Shown: positions 1 to 5,746, numbered from the stretch's first letter. The stretch: 6,819 nt of DNA from an uncultured Clostridia bacterium (GCA_947174955.1 CAMWKX010000069.1:1-6819); one strand, 5' to 3'. Notes: generated by a model not told the origin, from the sequence alone. A program made the numbers and translations.

Positions 1-1440
1 CTTGTATTTTTCCGATACCAGAACGACGGGTACGGGGTTGGTCGTGTGCGCGGTGAAGGGTGAGCCGTCGTCGCCCAAAAGTCTGTCCGCGTTGCCGTGG
101 TCGGCGGTAAGAAGGGCGGAGCCGCCCATTTCCAAAATCTTGTCGCAGACCTTTTTCACGCACTCGTCAACCGTGCCGACCGCCTTGACCGCCGCGGGAA
201 TAACCGCCGTGTGTCCGACCATATCGCAGTTGGCAAAGTTCAGAATCACGACGTCGAACTTGCCGCTGTCCAACTCTTCGAGCACCTTGTCGGTTACGAG
301 GTACGCGCTCATTTCGGGCTGTAAGTCGTAGGTTGCAACCTTGGGCGAGTCAATCAGATCGCGCTGTTCGCCCTCGTTGGTAGCTTCCACGCCGCCGTTG
401 AAGAAGAAGGTTACGTGCGCATACTTTTCCGTTTCCGCAATTCTAAGCTGGCTCTTGCCGCACTTTGCAAGGTACTCGCCTAGAGTGTTGTTTAAAACCG
501 TCTTGGGGAAGGCGATATCCACGCCCTCGAAGGTCGCGTCGTAAACGGTAAAGCAGACGTACACGGGCTCCAAAAATCCCGTCTTTCTCTCGAACGCCGT
601 GCCTTTGGGTACGACGAACTCGCGCTGGGAAACCGCGCGGGTAATCTCTCTTGCGCGGTCGGGGCGGAAGTTAAAGCAGATTACGCTGTCGCCCTTTTCG
701 ATAAGACCGACGGGCTTGCCGTTTTCGAATACGTTGATAGGCTTGATAAACTCGTCCGTATCGCCCGCCGCATAGCTGTCCTCAACCGCGGTGGCGGGGT
801 CGGCGCAGGGCGCGCCCGTGCCGAGCGTCAGCATATCGTAAGCCTTTTCGACTCTGTCCCAGTTGTTATCGCGGTCCATCGCGTAATATCTGCCCGCAAC
901 CGAGGCAATCTTGCCGTATCCGAGAGTTTTCATTTCCGACTGCAACGCGCGGATGAACTCGATGCCCGAGGTGGGGGGAACGTCTCTGCCGTCCATAAAG
1001 CAGTGAACGTAGCACTCCTTGACGCCGCGCTCTTTCGCCATTTTCAAAAGCGCATAAAGGTGCGTGTTGTGACTGTGCACGCCGCCGTCCGAAAGCAAAC
1101 CGTAAAGGTGCAGCTTCTTGCCGTTCGCCGCGTTGTCCATAGCCTTGATAAGCGCGGGATTTGTGAAAAAGTCGCCGTCTGAAATCGCCTTGGTTATCTT
1201 GGTCAGATCCTGATAAACGATGCGCCCCGCGCCCATATTCAGGTGGCCGACCTCGGAATTGCCCATCTGACCGTCGGGAAGTCCTACCGACATACCGCTC
1301 GCGCCGAGGGTGGCGGAGGGGTAGGTATTGATAAGTTCGTTGACGTTTTTACTGCCGTTAATGGAAATGGCGTTGCCCTCGCCCGCGGGGGCTAAGCCGT
1401 AGCCGTCCATAATGATAATCGCGTAGGGAATTTTTTTCAT
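1..1440 (-). CDS. gpmI: 2,3-bisphosphoglycerate-independent phosphoglycerate mutase (3' end outside window)
   Basis: Cytoplasmic glycolytic enzyme that interconverts 3-phosphoglycerate and 2-phosphoglycerate with two Mn ions and a phosphoserine intermediate. The frame is open for 480 codons from the ATG at 1440 to the window edge. The family is about 510 residues, so roughly 30 C-terminal residues are missing. Visible residues: MDGYG (11-15) with metal ligand Asp12; GNSEVGH (60-66) with nucleophile Ser62; SDGGVHSH (117-124) with His123; MDGRD (149-153); GRYYAMDRD (183-191); FNFRPDR (256-262); metal ligands Asp406 and His410 (CDMVGH) and Asp447/His448 (TADHGN); His465 in AHTTNP. All of these match the well-studied Bacillus stearothermophilus enzyme in place and spacing. 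A GAGGA ribosome site at 1447-1451 lies 6 nt before the ATG, and the gap to tpiA is 12 nt, so the two genes are co-transcribed. Identification is secure; only the C-terminus is unseen. Confidence 0.97.
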   Translation of the reverse strand, partial: MKKIPYAIIIMDGYGLAPAGEGNAISINGSKNVNELINTYPSATLGASGMSVGLPDGQMGNSEVGHLNMGAGRIVYQDLTKITKAISDGDFFTNPALIKAMDNAANGKKLHLYGLLSDGGVHSHNTHLYALLKMAKERGVKECYVHCFMDGRDVPPTSGIEFIRALQSEMKTLGYGKIASVAGRYYAMDRDNNWDRVEKAYDMLTLGTGAPCADPATAVEDSYAAGDTDEFIKPINVFENGKPVGLIEKGDSVICFNFRPDRAREITRAVSQREFVVPKGTAFERKTGFLEPVYVCFTVYDATFEGVDIAFPKTVLNNTLGEYLAKCGKSQLRIAETEKYAHVTFFFNGGVEATNEGEQRDLIDSPKVATYDLQPEMSAYLVTDKVLEELDSGKFDVVILNFANCDMVGHTAVIPAAVKAVGTVDECVKKVCDKILEMGGSALLTADHGNADRLLGDDGSPFTAHTTNPVPVVLVSEKYK

Positions 1441-1452
1441 ATTATATCCTCA

Positions 1453-2199
1453 TTATTTATCGTAATTTACAATCGTAGCAAAGTCGAGCTTCAACGACGC
1501 GCCTCCGATAAGACCGCCGTCGATGTCGGGCTGAGCCATAAGTCCCTTGCAGTTGCCCGCGTTCATAGAACCGCCGTACTGTATGATAACCTTTCTCGCC
1601 GCGGGTGCGCCGAACAGCTTGCCCAACGTCTTGCGGATAAACTTGATTGTTTCCTGCGCCTGCTCGTCGGTTGCGGTTTTGCCCGTGCCGATTGCCCATA
1701 CGGGTTCGTACGCGATAACTACTTTGGTTACGTCCTCAACGTCCTTCAAACCGTCCGTAAGCTGCTTTAAAAGCACCTTTTCGGTCGTGCCGTTTTCGCG
1801 CTCTTCAAGCGTTTCACCCACGCATACTATGGGGGTAATGCCGTTTTTAAGCGCCGAAAGAGTGCGCTTGTTCACGCCCTCGTCGGTTTCGCCGAAATAT
1901 TGGCGGCGTTCGCTGTGACCGATTATCGCATAGCTTACGCCGTACTCTTTGAGCTGTTCGCAGGAAATCTCGCCCGTGTACGCGCCCTTTTCCGCCCAGT
2001 GCACGTTCTGCGCGCCGATTTTGATTTTGCTGCCCTTTGCGGCTTTAACCATTTCGGGTATAAGTATCGCTGGAACGCACAGCGCGATATTGCATTTAGC
2101 GCCCTTGACGAGCGGTTTAAGCTCTTTTATAAGTTCTTTGCCGCTTGCGGCGGTCATATTCATTTTCCAGTTGCCTGCAATAAAAGGTTTTCTTGCCAT
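1453..2199 (-). CDS. tpiA: Triosephosphate isomerase
   Basis: Cytoplasmic TIM-barrel enzyme interconverting dihydroxyacetone phosphate and glyceraldehyde 3-phosphate. At 248 residues it is the usual full length. Catalytic residues are all visible: Asn10 and Lys12 in GNWKMN (9-14), His95 in IIGHSERR (92-99), and the base Glu165 in AYEPVWAIGTG (163-173), which also starts the mobile loop 6. The phosphate grippers are YGGS (208-211) and GG at 232-233. The start is well fixed: GGGAG at 2207-2211 lies 7 nt before the ATG. It lies 47 nt after the preceding membrane-protein gene and 12 nt before gpmI. An extended -10 promoter in the gap (2231-2259) suggests that tpiA-gpmI can be transcribed apart from pgk. 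Nothing is unusual in the protein. Confidence 0.98.
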   Translation of the reverse strand: MARKPFIAGNWKMNMTAASGKELIKELKPLVKGAKCNIALCVPAILIPEMVKAAKGSKIKIGAQNVHWAEKGAYTGEISCEQLKEYGVSYAIIGHSERRQYFGETDEGVNKRTLSALKNGITPIVCVGETLEERENGTTEKVLLKQLTDGLKDVEDVTKVVIAYEPVWAIGTGKTATDEQAQETIKFIRKTLGKLFGAPAARKVIIQYGGSMNAGNCKGLMAQPDIDGGLIGGASLKLDFATIVNYDK

Positions 2200-2230
2200 A
2201 TTGTTTCTCCCTTAAATAAATTCGCAAAAT

Positions 2231-2259
2231 ATTATATCACAATGTATTAATTATTGCAA
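2231..2259 (-). promoter_or_regulatory. Predicted sigma-A promoter of tpiA-gpmI
   Basis: Reading the minus strand, TTGCAA (2254-2259) and TATAAT (2231-2236) are separated by 17 nt, with the extended -10 TG in place (TGATATAAT, 2231-2239). The expected start of transcription is near 2224, giving a leader of about 25 nt that contains the tpiA ribosome site at 2207-2211. The -35 lies inside the last codons of the upstream membrane-protein gene. Consensus fit and placement are good; transcription itself is inferred. Confidence 0.65.
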
Positions 2260-3149
2260 CGCTGTCGGCGCAATTTGTTTTCGCTTATTTTTGTTTTTGA
2301 ACCGATAAGTTTGAAAGCGCGCTTGGGGTCGCCTAAAATAAAATCGGCAAGTTCGCGGTTATTTAAGGCAATTTTATACTTGTCGATAATGCTCATTATG
2401 CGGGTGCCGAAAGCAAAGCTAACGGCACATTCTTCGCTTAGAATTATATTTGCGCTTACCGAGGTGCAAGCGTACGGCTGAGCAAACTCCGCAAATACGT
2501 ACGCTTCACATTGTTCGTAGGAAAAGACTTTTTCGCCCAAATGTACGCCGTCGGTATCGAAAGTTATTTCGGGTTTTTCGGTTACGGTGACCGTCACGTA
2601 TTCGCCTTCACGGCGCTTTTCGACAGTGCCGTTGAAATAGTCGTCGTTAAAATCGAAAATGATGAAAGGCATAAACTCGCCTTTTGCCCGCAGTTCCTCA
2701 ATGCGTTTCAGCCTTTCGGGGGCGAACTGCGAAAAGTAATCGTCGGCCGATTTACCGTCCGAAAGCTCGACAATTCCCTCGTCATCGTCAAAGGGCGACG
2801 GGGTAAAGTAGTACTTTTCGGTCTGTATGCTATATGAAAAGGTTTCTACGTCGTCGGGGGTGTACGGCGAAAAGTCGTAGTTTTCCAAATCGAGCATCGC
2901 CTGCTTTTTTCGGCAGAGGGGGATAACGATAAAAACTTCCGAAAGACATAAAAGTGCGATTAATCCGCCCAGGCAGGATGCAACGACGTCGAAAATTTCG
3001 TGGTCTATGCCGCACAGCGCAAGCGTTAGAATTGCAATGCCTATCGCAATAATTAAAGCAAGATAAGTCGGCAAAACCACGCAAAGCATCGTCTTACTCA
3101 ACCACGTTTTTATATTTTTCTTCTTTTTTATCTCGAAATTTTTAGCCAT
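2247..3149 (-). CDS. Hypothetical two-helix membrane protein, 300 aa
   Basis: I do not recognise this family. A lysine-rich N-terminus (residues 2-15, with four consecutive Lys at 8-11) is followed by two hydrophobic segments, about 22-46 and 54-78, then a basic CRKK turn at 79-82. The remaining 220 residues are soluble. By the positive-inside rule the N-terminus and this large domain should face the cytoplasm. The domain has an acidic stretch (DDDEG, 121-125), a charged segment at 143-157, then alternating strand-like segments (183-250) including FDTDGVHLGEKVFSYEQ (197-213). That last pattern resembles the YcxB-like or bacterial PH-like domains found in similar small membrane proteins, but this is a weak inference. 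The C-terminus is basic. No Shine-Dalgarno lies before the ATG at 3149; instead a GC-rich hairpin ends 11 nt upstream. The next Met (residue 21) is no better supported and would cut off the basic N-terminus. The gene sits between the DUF3592 gene and tpiA, same strand. Confidence 0.8.
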   Translation of the reverse strand: MAKNFEIKKKKNIKTWLSKTMLCVVLPTYLALIIAIGIAILTLALCGIDHEIFDVVASCLGGLIALLCLSEVFIVIPLCRKKQAMLDLENYDFSPYTPDDVETFSYSIQTEKYYFTPSPFDDDEGIVELSDGKSADDYFSQFAPERLKRIEELRAKGEFMPFIIFDFNDDYFNGTVEKRREGEYVTVTVTEKPEITFDTDGVHLGEKVFSYEQCEAYVFAEFAQPYACTSVSANIILSEECAVSFAFGTRIMSIIDKYKIALNNRELADFILGDPKRAFKLIGSKTKISENKLRRQRCNN

Positions 3150-3160
3150 AATAAATTAAT

Positions 3161-3182
3161 GGCGGCGGTATATGCCGCCGCC
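3161..3182 (-). terminator. GC-rich stem-loop between the two membrane-protein genes; possible attenuator/terminator
   Basis: A perfect 8-bp stem (GGCGGCGG pairing with CCGCCGCC) with a 6-nt AT-rich loop begins 8 nt after the stop codon of the DUF3592 gene. On the minus strand it is followed by ATTAATTTATT, which is T-rich but broken, and the ATG of the next gene comes directly after. It could be a partial intrinsic terminator that lowers downstream expression, an mRNA processing or stability element, or a structure that modulates initiation at the 300-aa gene. The stem is certain; its role is not. Confidence 0.5.
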
Positions 3183-3189
3183 TGAAATT

Positions 3190-3627
3190 TTAATCTTCAC
3201 ATTTAATGCCTTTGCAAAGCAGAAACACGAACATGAACGTGCCAATAACCATTGCGCAGAAGCAAGCAACTATTAGAATGGTTCTCACTTCGGTTTTAAA
3301 TATTACGTCGGTAGGGTCGTCGGGGTTGTAGTAGACTACCCGCGTCTGACCTATATTGTCGGGTTCGCGTCTGTAACCGCCGTAGTCGCAGGTTTTACGA
3401 TAGACGACGCCGTCAACCTCGTACTCGACGATATCGTTGTAAACAATATGGTCCGTGCCTTCATCACGTTCATGGTGCGAAGAGTGGTCGACTATTACCG
3501 CATCGATTTGCACATATTTGCTTACGGTCAGCTGTTCGTCTAGCATAAAGCAGCCGAAGACGAAAAACACAAGCCCGATAACGAAGAAGAAACACCCGCC
3601 GAATATATAAGCGGCTTTGTTGCTCAT
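3190..3627 (-). CDS. DUF3592-type membrane protein
   Basis: A 145-residue protein with a hydrophobic helix near each end (about 8-29 and 115-138) and a strand-rich soluble domain between them. The central domain has the DUF3592 pattern: a beginning strand IDAVIVDH (41-48), YEVDGVVYRKT (69-79), then a G-x-x-R-VVYYNPDDPTD block (93-107). That Y-N-P-x-x-P element is the family hallmark. DUF3592 proteins have no established biochemical role; the middle domain probably lies outside the membrane. The ATG at 3627 overlaps the pgk stop by one base (TAATG), with only a weak AAGAAG upstream, so translation is probably coupled to pgk. A strong hairpin follows the stop at 3161-3182. The family assignment rests on motif memory and topology, not on a search. 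Confidence 0.75.
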   Translation of the reverse strand: MSNKAAYIFGGCFFFVIGLVFFVFGCFMLDEQLTVSKYVQIDAVIVDHSSHHERDEGTDHIVYNDIVEYEVDGVVYRKTCDYGGYRREPDNIGQTRVVYYNPDDPTDVIFKTEVRTILIVACFCAMVIGTFMFVFLLCKGIKCED

Positions 3628-4937
3628 TACTTCTTGTCGTTAAGGCAAGCGATACCGGGAAGCACTTTGCCCTCGAACAGTTCGAGAGACGCGCCGCCGC
3701 CGGTTGAAATGTGGCTCATCTTGTCCGCAAAGCCGAGCTGCTGAACAGCCGCTGCGGAATCGCCGCCGCCGATAATGGTCGTGCACTTGCCGTAAACGTC
3801 AGCGAGCGCCTGAGCAACTGCAATCGTGCCCTTTGCAAGGGTGGGGTTCTCGAACACGCCCATAGGTCCGTTCCAAACGACCGACTTCGCGCTTGCAATA
3901 GCGTCCGCGTAAAGATTGCGGGTCTTTTCGCCGATATCCATACCCATCATATCCGCGGGGATCTTGTCGCTGTCAACCGTCTTAACGTCAACGGGCGCGT
4001 CGATAGGGTCGGGGAAGGACTTGGTGATAACCGTGTCGATGGGCAGAAGAAGTTTCTTGCCTGCCTTTTCGGCTTTCGCCATCATTTCCTTGCAGTAGTC
4101 GAGCTTTTCCTCGTCTAAAAGCGAGGTGCCGATTTCGTAGCCCTTAGCTTTGAGGAAGGTGTATGCCATACCGCCGCCGATAATCAGCGTGTCGCACTTT
4201 TCTAAAAGGTTGGAAATAACGTTGAGCTTGTCGGCAACCTTAGCGCCGCCAAGGATTGCAACGAAAGGTCTTGCGGGGTTTTCGAGCGTAGCAGCCATAA
4301 CCGACAGCTCTTTTTCGATGAGGAAGCCGCAAACGGCGGTTTCGATAATGCCGTATTCTACGATAGCGGCGGTGGAAGCGTGCGAGCGGTGAGCCGTGCC
4401 GAACGCGTCGTTAACGTAAATTTCCGCGTCGTAAGCGAGCTCTTTGCAGAACGCCTCGTCCTTCTTTTCCTCTTCCCAGTGGAAGCGGAGGTTTTCGATT
4501 AAAACCGCCTCGCCGTCTTTAAGAGCGTCGCGCTTAGCTTTTGCGTCCGCGCCGATAACGTCGGTTGCGAAAACGACTTTGCCGTCAGTGAGCTCTGCAA
4601 GTCTCTTAGCGACGGGAGCGAGGGTGAGCTTTTTGGGTTCGTCCTTTTTAGCCTTTTCGATGATAGCCTCTGCGGTCGTTTCGCCCGCTTCAACCTTTTT
4701 CTTGTCCTTCTTGTTGAGCTTGACCTCGTCCGAGAAAATGGAGTGGGGCTTGCCCATATGCGAGCAAAGGGTTACGCGTGCGCCTGCGTCCAAAAGATAT
4801 TTGATGGTGGGGAGCGCGCCGATAATTCTGTTTTCATCGGTGATCACGCCGTCTTTCATAGGCACGTTGAAGTCGCACCTTACGAGTACTTTTTTGCCTT
4901 TAAGATTTGTTAAATCTTTAACCGACATTTTGTTCAT
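3627..4937 (-). CDS. pgk: Phosphoglycerate kinase, with an insertion in the N-terminal domain
   Basis: Cytoplasmic enzyme that transfers phosphate between 1,3-bisphosphoglycerate and ADP, the first ATP-yielding step of glycolysis. Visible motifs: VRCDFNVP (19-26) with Asp22 and Asn24; Arg37; SHMGKP (59-64); ENLRFHWEE (148-156) with Arg151; AHRSHAS (182-188); ILGGAKVADK (228-237) with nucleotide-binding Lys233; WNGPMGVFE (355-363); GGGDSA (390-395); STGGGASLELFEG (411-423). At 436 residues it exceeds the usual 390-400, owing mostly to about 30 extra lysine/glutamate-rich residues between SHMGKP and LAPVAKRL (within 65-105). The start is supported by GAGGTG at 4945-4950, 7 nt before the ATG; a second Met at residue 4 lacks comparable spacing. 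The gene is first in the cluster behind a consensus promoter and overlaps the DUF3592 gene by one base. Confidence 0.97.
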   Translation of the reverse strand: MNKMSVKDLTNLKGKKVLVRCDFNVPMKDGVITDENRIIGALPTIKYLLDAGARVTLCSHMGKPHSIFSDEVKLNKKDKKKVEAGETTAEAIIEKAKKDEPKKLTLAPVAKRLAELTDGKVVFATDVIGADAKAKRDALKDGEAVLIENLRFHWEEEKKDEAFCKELAYDAEIYVNDAFGTAHRSHASTAAIVEYGIIETAVCGFLIEKELSVMAATLENPARPFVAILGGAKVADKLNVISNLLEKCDTLIIGGGMAYTFLKAKGYEIGTSLLDEEKLDYCKEMMAKAEKAGKKLLLPIDTVITKSFPDPIDAPVDVKTVDSDKIPADMMGMDIGEKTRNLYADAIASAKSVVWNGPMGVFENPTLAKGTIAVAQALADVYGKCTTIIGGGDSAAAVQQLGFADKMSHISTGGGASLELFEGKVLPGIACLNDKK

Positions 4938-4975
4938 TTAAAAACACCTCGAATTTTTTATTTTTGTCGTTTAAC

Positions 4976-5004
4976 ATTATAAAAAACTTACCAAAAATTG
5001 TCAA
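4976..5004 (-). promoter_or_regulatory. Perfect-consensus sigma-A promoter of pgk
   Basis: On the minus strand TTGACA (4999-5004) and TATAAT (4976-4981) match consensus at all 12 positions and are separated by exactly 17 nt of AT-rich sequence. Transcription should start near 4969, leaving a leader of about 31 nt that carries the GAGGTG ribosome site. The leader is too short for a riboswitch and no operator-like dyad is seen. This predicts strong constitutive expression, as expected for a glycolytic gene. Confidence 0.85.
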
Positions 5005-5036
5005 TTAAAATGGGGCGGTTGCTTTAACAACCGCCC
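5003..5036 (-). terminator. Intrinsic terminator of the XRE-family regulator gene
   Basis: A 9-bp perfect stem (GGGCGGTTG, 5013-5021, pairing with CAACCGCCC, 5028-5036) closes a 6-nt loop. On the minus strand it is followed by CATTTTAATTG, a short T-tract. It begins 9 nt after the regulator stop codon. The T-tract runs straight into the -35 box of the pgk promoter, so it would insulate pgk from the upstream gene. Confidence 0.75.
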
Positions 5037-5045
5037 GTGCAAATT

Positions 5046-5246
5046 TCAATCTTCAACGCCTAAAATATAACCGACCGTTTCACTGAAATATTTCGAAAGT
5101 ACAATTAGTGCGGAGGCGGTAGGTTCGGTTTTCCGCAGTTCCCACTTTGCAATAGCCGACTGACTTATACCCGTCAGTTTGGCAAGTTGCATTTGACTGA
5201 GATTTTTCGATTGTCTCAACTCTTTTATTCTGTCAGCGTAGTCCAT
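5046..5246 (-). CDS. XRE/Cro-family transcriptional regulator, 66 aa
   Basis: A single-domain helix-turn-helix DNA-binding protein of the HTH_3 (Cro/C1, XRE) type. Helix 1 is about residues 3-13 (YADRIKELRQS), helix 2 17-24 (SQMQLAKL), the turn TGI, and recognition helix 28-36 (SQSAIAKWE). KTEP (39-42) and the last helices ending in VGYILG (58-63) complete the five-helix fold. There is no sensor domain, so it probably acts as a simple dimeric repressor. I chose the ATG at 5246 because it begins directly at helix 1. The frame stays open upstream to a TTG at 5330, but that extension reads through the operator region. No Shine-Dalgarno precedes the ATG, and a TATACT -10 lies only 6 nt before it, so a leaderless mRNA is likely. 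It is divergent from the SHOCT-like gene and shares two dyads with it, implying autoregulation and control of that neighbour. Confidence 0.9.
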   Translation of the reverse strand: MDYADRIKELRQSKNLSQMQLAKLTGISQSAIAKWELRKTEPTASALIVLSKYFSETVGYILGVED

Positions 5247-5252
5247 AAATAT

Positions 5253-5281
5253 AGTATATGCAAGCAAGTCTAAAATGACTT
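5253..5281 (-). promoter_or_regulatory. Predicted promoter of the XRE regulator (leaderless)
   Basis: On the minus strand the -10 is TATACT (5253-5258); the region 17 nt upstream (AAGTCA, 5276-5281) is a weak -35 with 3 of 6 matches. Transcription 7 nt past the -10 would start at 5246, exactly the A of the ATG. The weak -35 lies inside the dyad at 5265-5282, so a bound repressor would block this promoter. Confidence 0.5.
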
Positions 5282-5282
5282 G
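5265..5282. promoter_or_regulatory. Putative operator 1 for the XRE regulator
   Basis: Perfect inverted repeat CAAGTC-N6-GACTTG. It overlaps the -35 region of the regulator promoter and the first bases of the -35 of the divergent promoter. Its core AAGTC-N6-GACTT is identical to operator 2. Size and symmetry suit a Cro-type dimer; binding is inferred. Confidence 0.65.
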
Positions 5283-5309
5283 ACTAAGTCTTATGAGACT
5301 TGATATAAT
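5280..5309 (+). promoter_or_regulatory. Predicted strong promoter of the SHOCT-like gene
   Basis: TTGACT (5280-5285, 5 of 6 matches) and TATAAT (5304-5309) are 18 nt apart, with the extended -10 TG in place (TGATATAAT, 5301-5309). Transcription should start near 5316, about 23 nt before the ATG at 5339. Operator 2 fills the spacer and operator 1 touches the -35, so the promoter should be active only when the repressor is absent. Confidence 0.75.
5286..5301. promoter_or_regulatory. Putative operator 2 for the XRE regulator
   Basis: Perfect inverted repeat AAGTCT-N4-AGACTT, sharing the AAGTC-N6-GACTT core with operator 1. The two centres (about 5273.5 and 5293.5) are 20 bp apart, close to two helical turns, so dimers could bind side by side on one face of the DNA. 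It occupies the spacer of the plus-strand promoter. Confidence 0.65.
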
Positions 5310-5338
5310 AAATAAAAACGCAAGGGACAAGGTAACAT

Positions 5339-5665
5339 ATGGGGTTGATATGGAAAGAAAACGAAAATGAATTTTTGATAAGATACCAAAAAATCAGACG
5401 CTATTTCAAAATGTTTAGGAACAATCAATTAAGTGGAGGAGAATATGAGAATTTAAAAACACAGCAATTCAATATTGACGGTTGGCAAGCATCTATTTGT
5501 ACGTTAGAGGACAAACCATATAACAGCATAATGATAGAAGCGTTGATAGACTTACACGAATTATATAATGACGGTGCTATTACCAAAACCGAATTGGAGA
5601 GTGAATTGCATAAGGTGCGGCTACGTCCACCGATAATTGAAATACCGCCTGATTTCTTTAAGTAG
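5339..5665 (+). CDS. SHOCT-like domain protein, 108 aa, function unknown
   Basis: A small soluble protein with no signal peptide or membrane segment. Residues 65-93 (IEALIDLHELYNDGAITKTELE and beyond) fit the SHOCT pattern: a short helix with spaced leucines, a D-G-x-I-T turn, then a second helix with T-x-x-E. An earlier stretch (about 21-41, containing NQLSGGEYENLK) follows the same layout more loosely, so the protein may hold two copies. SHOCT domains are short modules often joined to other domains and linked to oligomerisation; no activity can be assigned. The C-terminus is proline-rich (97-104). AAGG at 5329-5332 lies 6 nt before the ATG. The gene is about 35% GC by hand count, visibly lower than tyrA beside it, and suggests acquisition. 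Its divergent partner is the XRE regulator, which probably represses it. Confidence 0.75.
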   Translation: MGLIWKENENEFLIRYQKIRRYFKMFRNNQLSGGEYENLKTQQFNIDGWQASICTLEDKPYNSIMIEALIDLHELYNDGAITKTELESELHKVRLRPPIIEIPPDFFK

Positions 5666-5685
5666 AAAGCGGGCGGTCAAATTAT

Positions 5686-5714
5686 TTGTATAATGCCCGA
5701 TTTTATGTTATACT
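5686..5714 (+). promoter_or_regulatory. Predicted promoter of tyrA
   Basis: TTGTAT (5686-5691) and TATACT (5709-5714) are 17 nt apart, with the extended -10 TG (TGTTATACT, 5706-5714). Transcription should start near 5721, about 26 nt before the tyrA ATG. The -35 is weak (3 of 6), as is common with extended -10 promoters. A second TATAAT at 5689-5694 has no matching -35. Confidence 0.55.
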
Positions 5715-5746
5715 TTAATTACATTAAATTCAAAAGGTAACCGAAT

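Noticed and set aside
2..544. Plus-strand open frames at the left edge
   Set aside because: They lie opposite gpmI, whose minus-strand frame is open throughout and carries every catalytic motif.
3183..3240. Promoter for the 300-aa membrane protein upstream of the hairpin
   Set aside because: A TTGCAA is present but no convincing -10 follows at acceptable spacing.
3711..4118. Plus-strand open frame of 135 codons opposite pgk
   Set aside because: Antisense shadow of conserved pgk codons; no family pattern and no independent promoter.
4444..4941. Plus-strand open frame of 165 codons opposite pgk
   Set aside because: It is antisense to a fully supported pgk, with serine-rich composition typical of a shadow frame and no homology I recognise.
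4938..4975. Riboswitch or leader regulation of pgk
   Set aside because: The predicted leader is about 31 nt, AT-rich and unstructured, too short for a known riboswitch.
5247..5330. N-terminal extension of the XRE regulator starting at TTG 5330
   Set aside because: The added 28 residues precede a complete HTH domain, have no ribosome site, begin with TTG, and are encoded by the operator and divergent-promoter region.
5670..5699. Possible terminator after the SHOCT-like gene (CGGGC pairing with GCCCG)
   Set aside because: Only 5 bp with a 20-nt loop, and it contains the tyrA -35 region; too weak to call, so read-through into tyrA remains possible.
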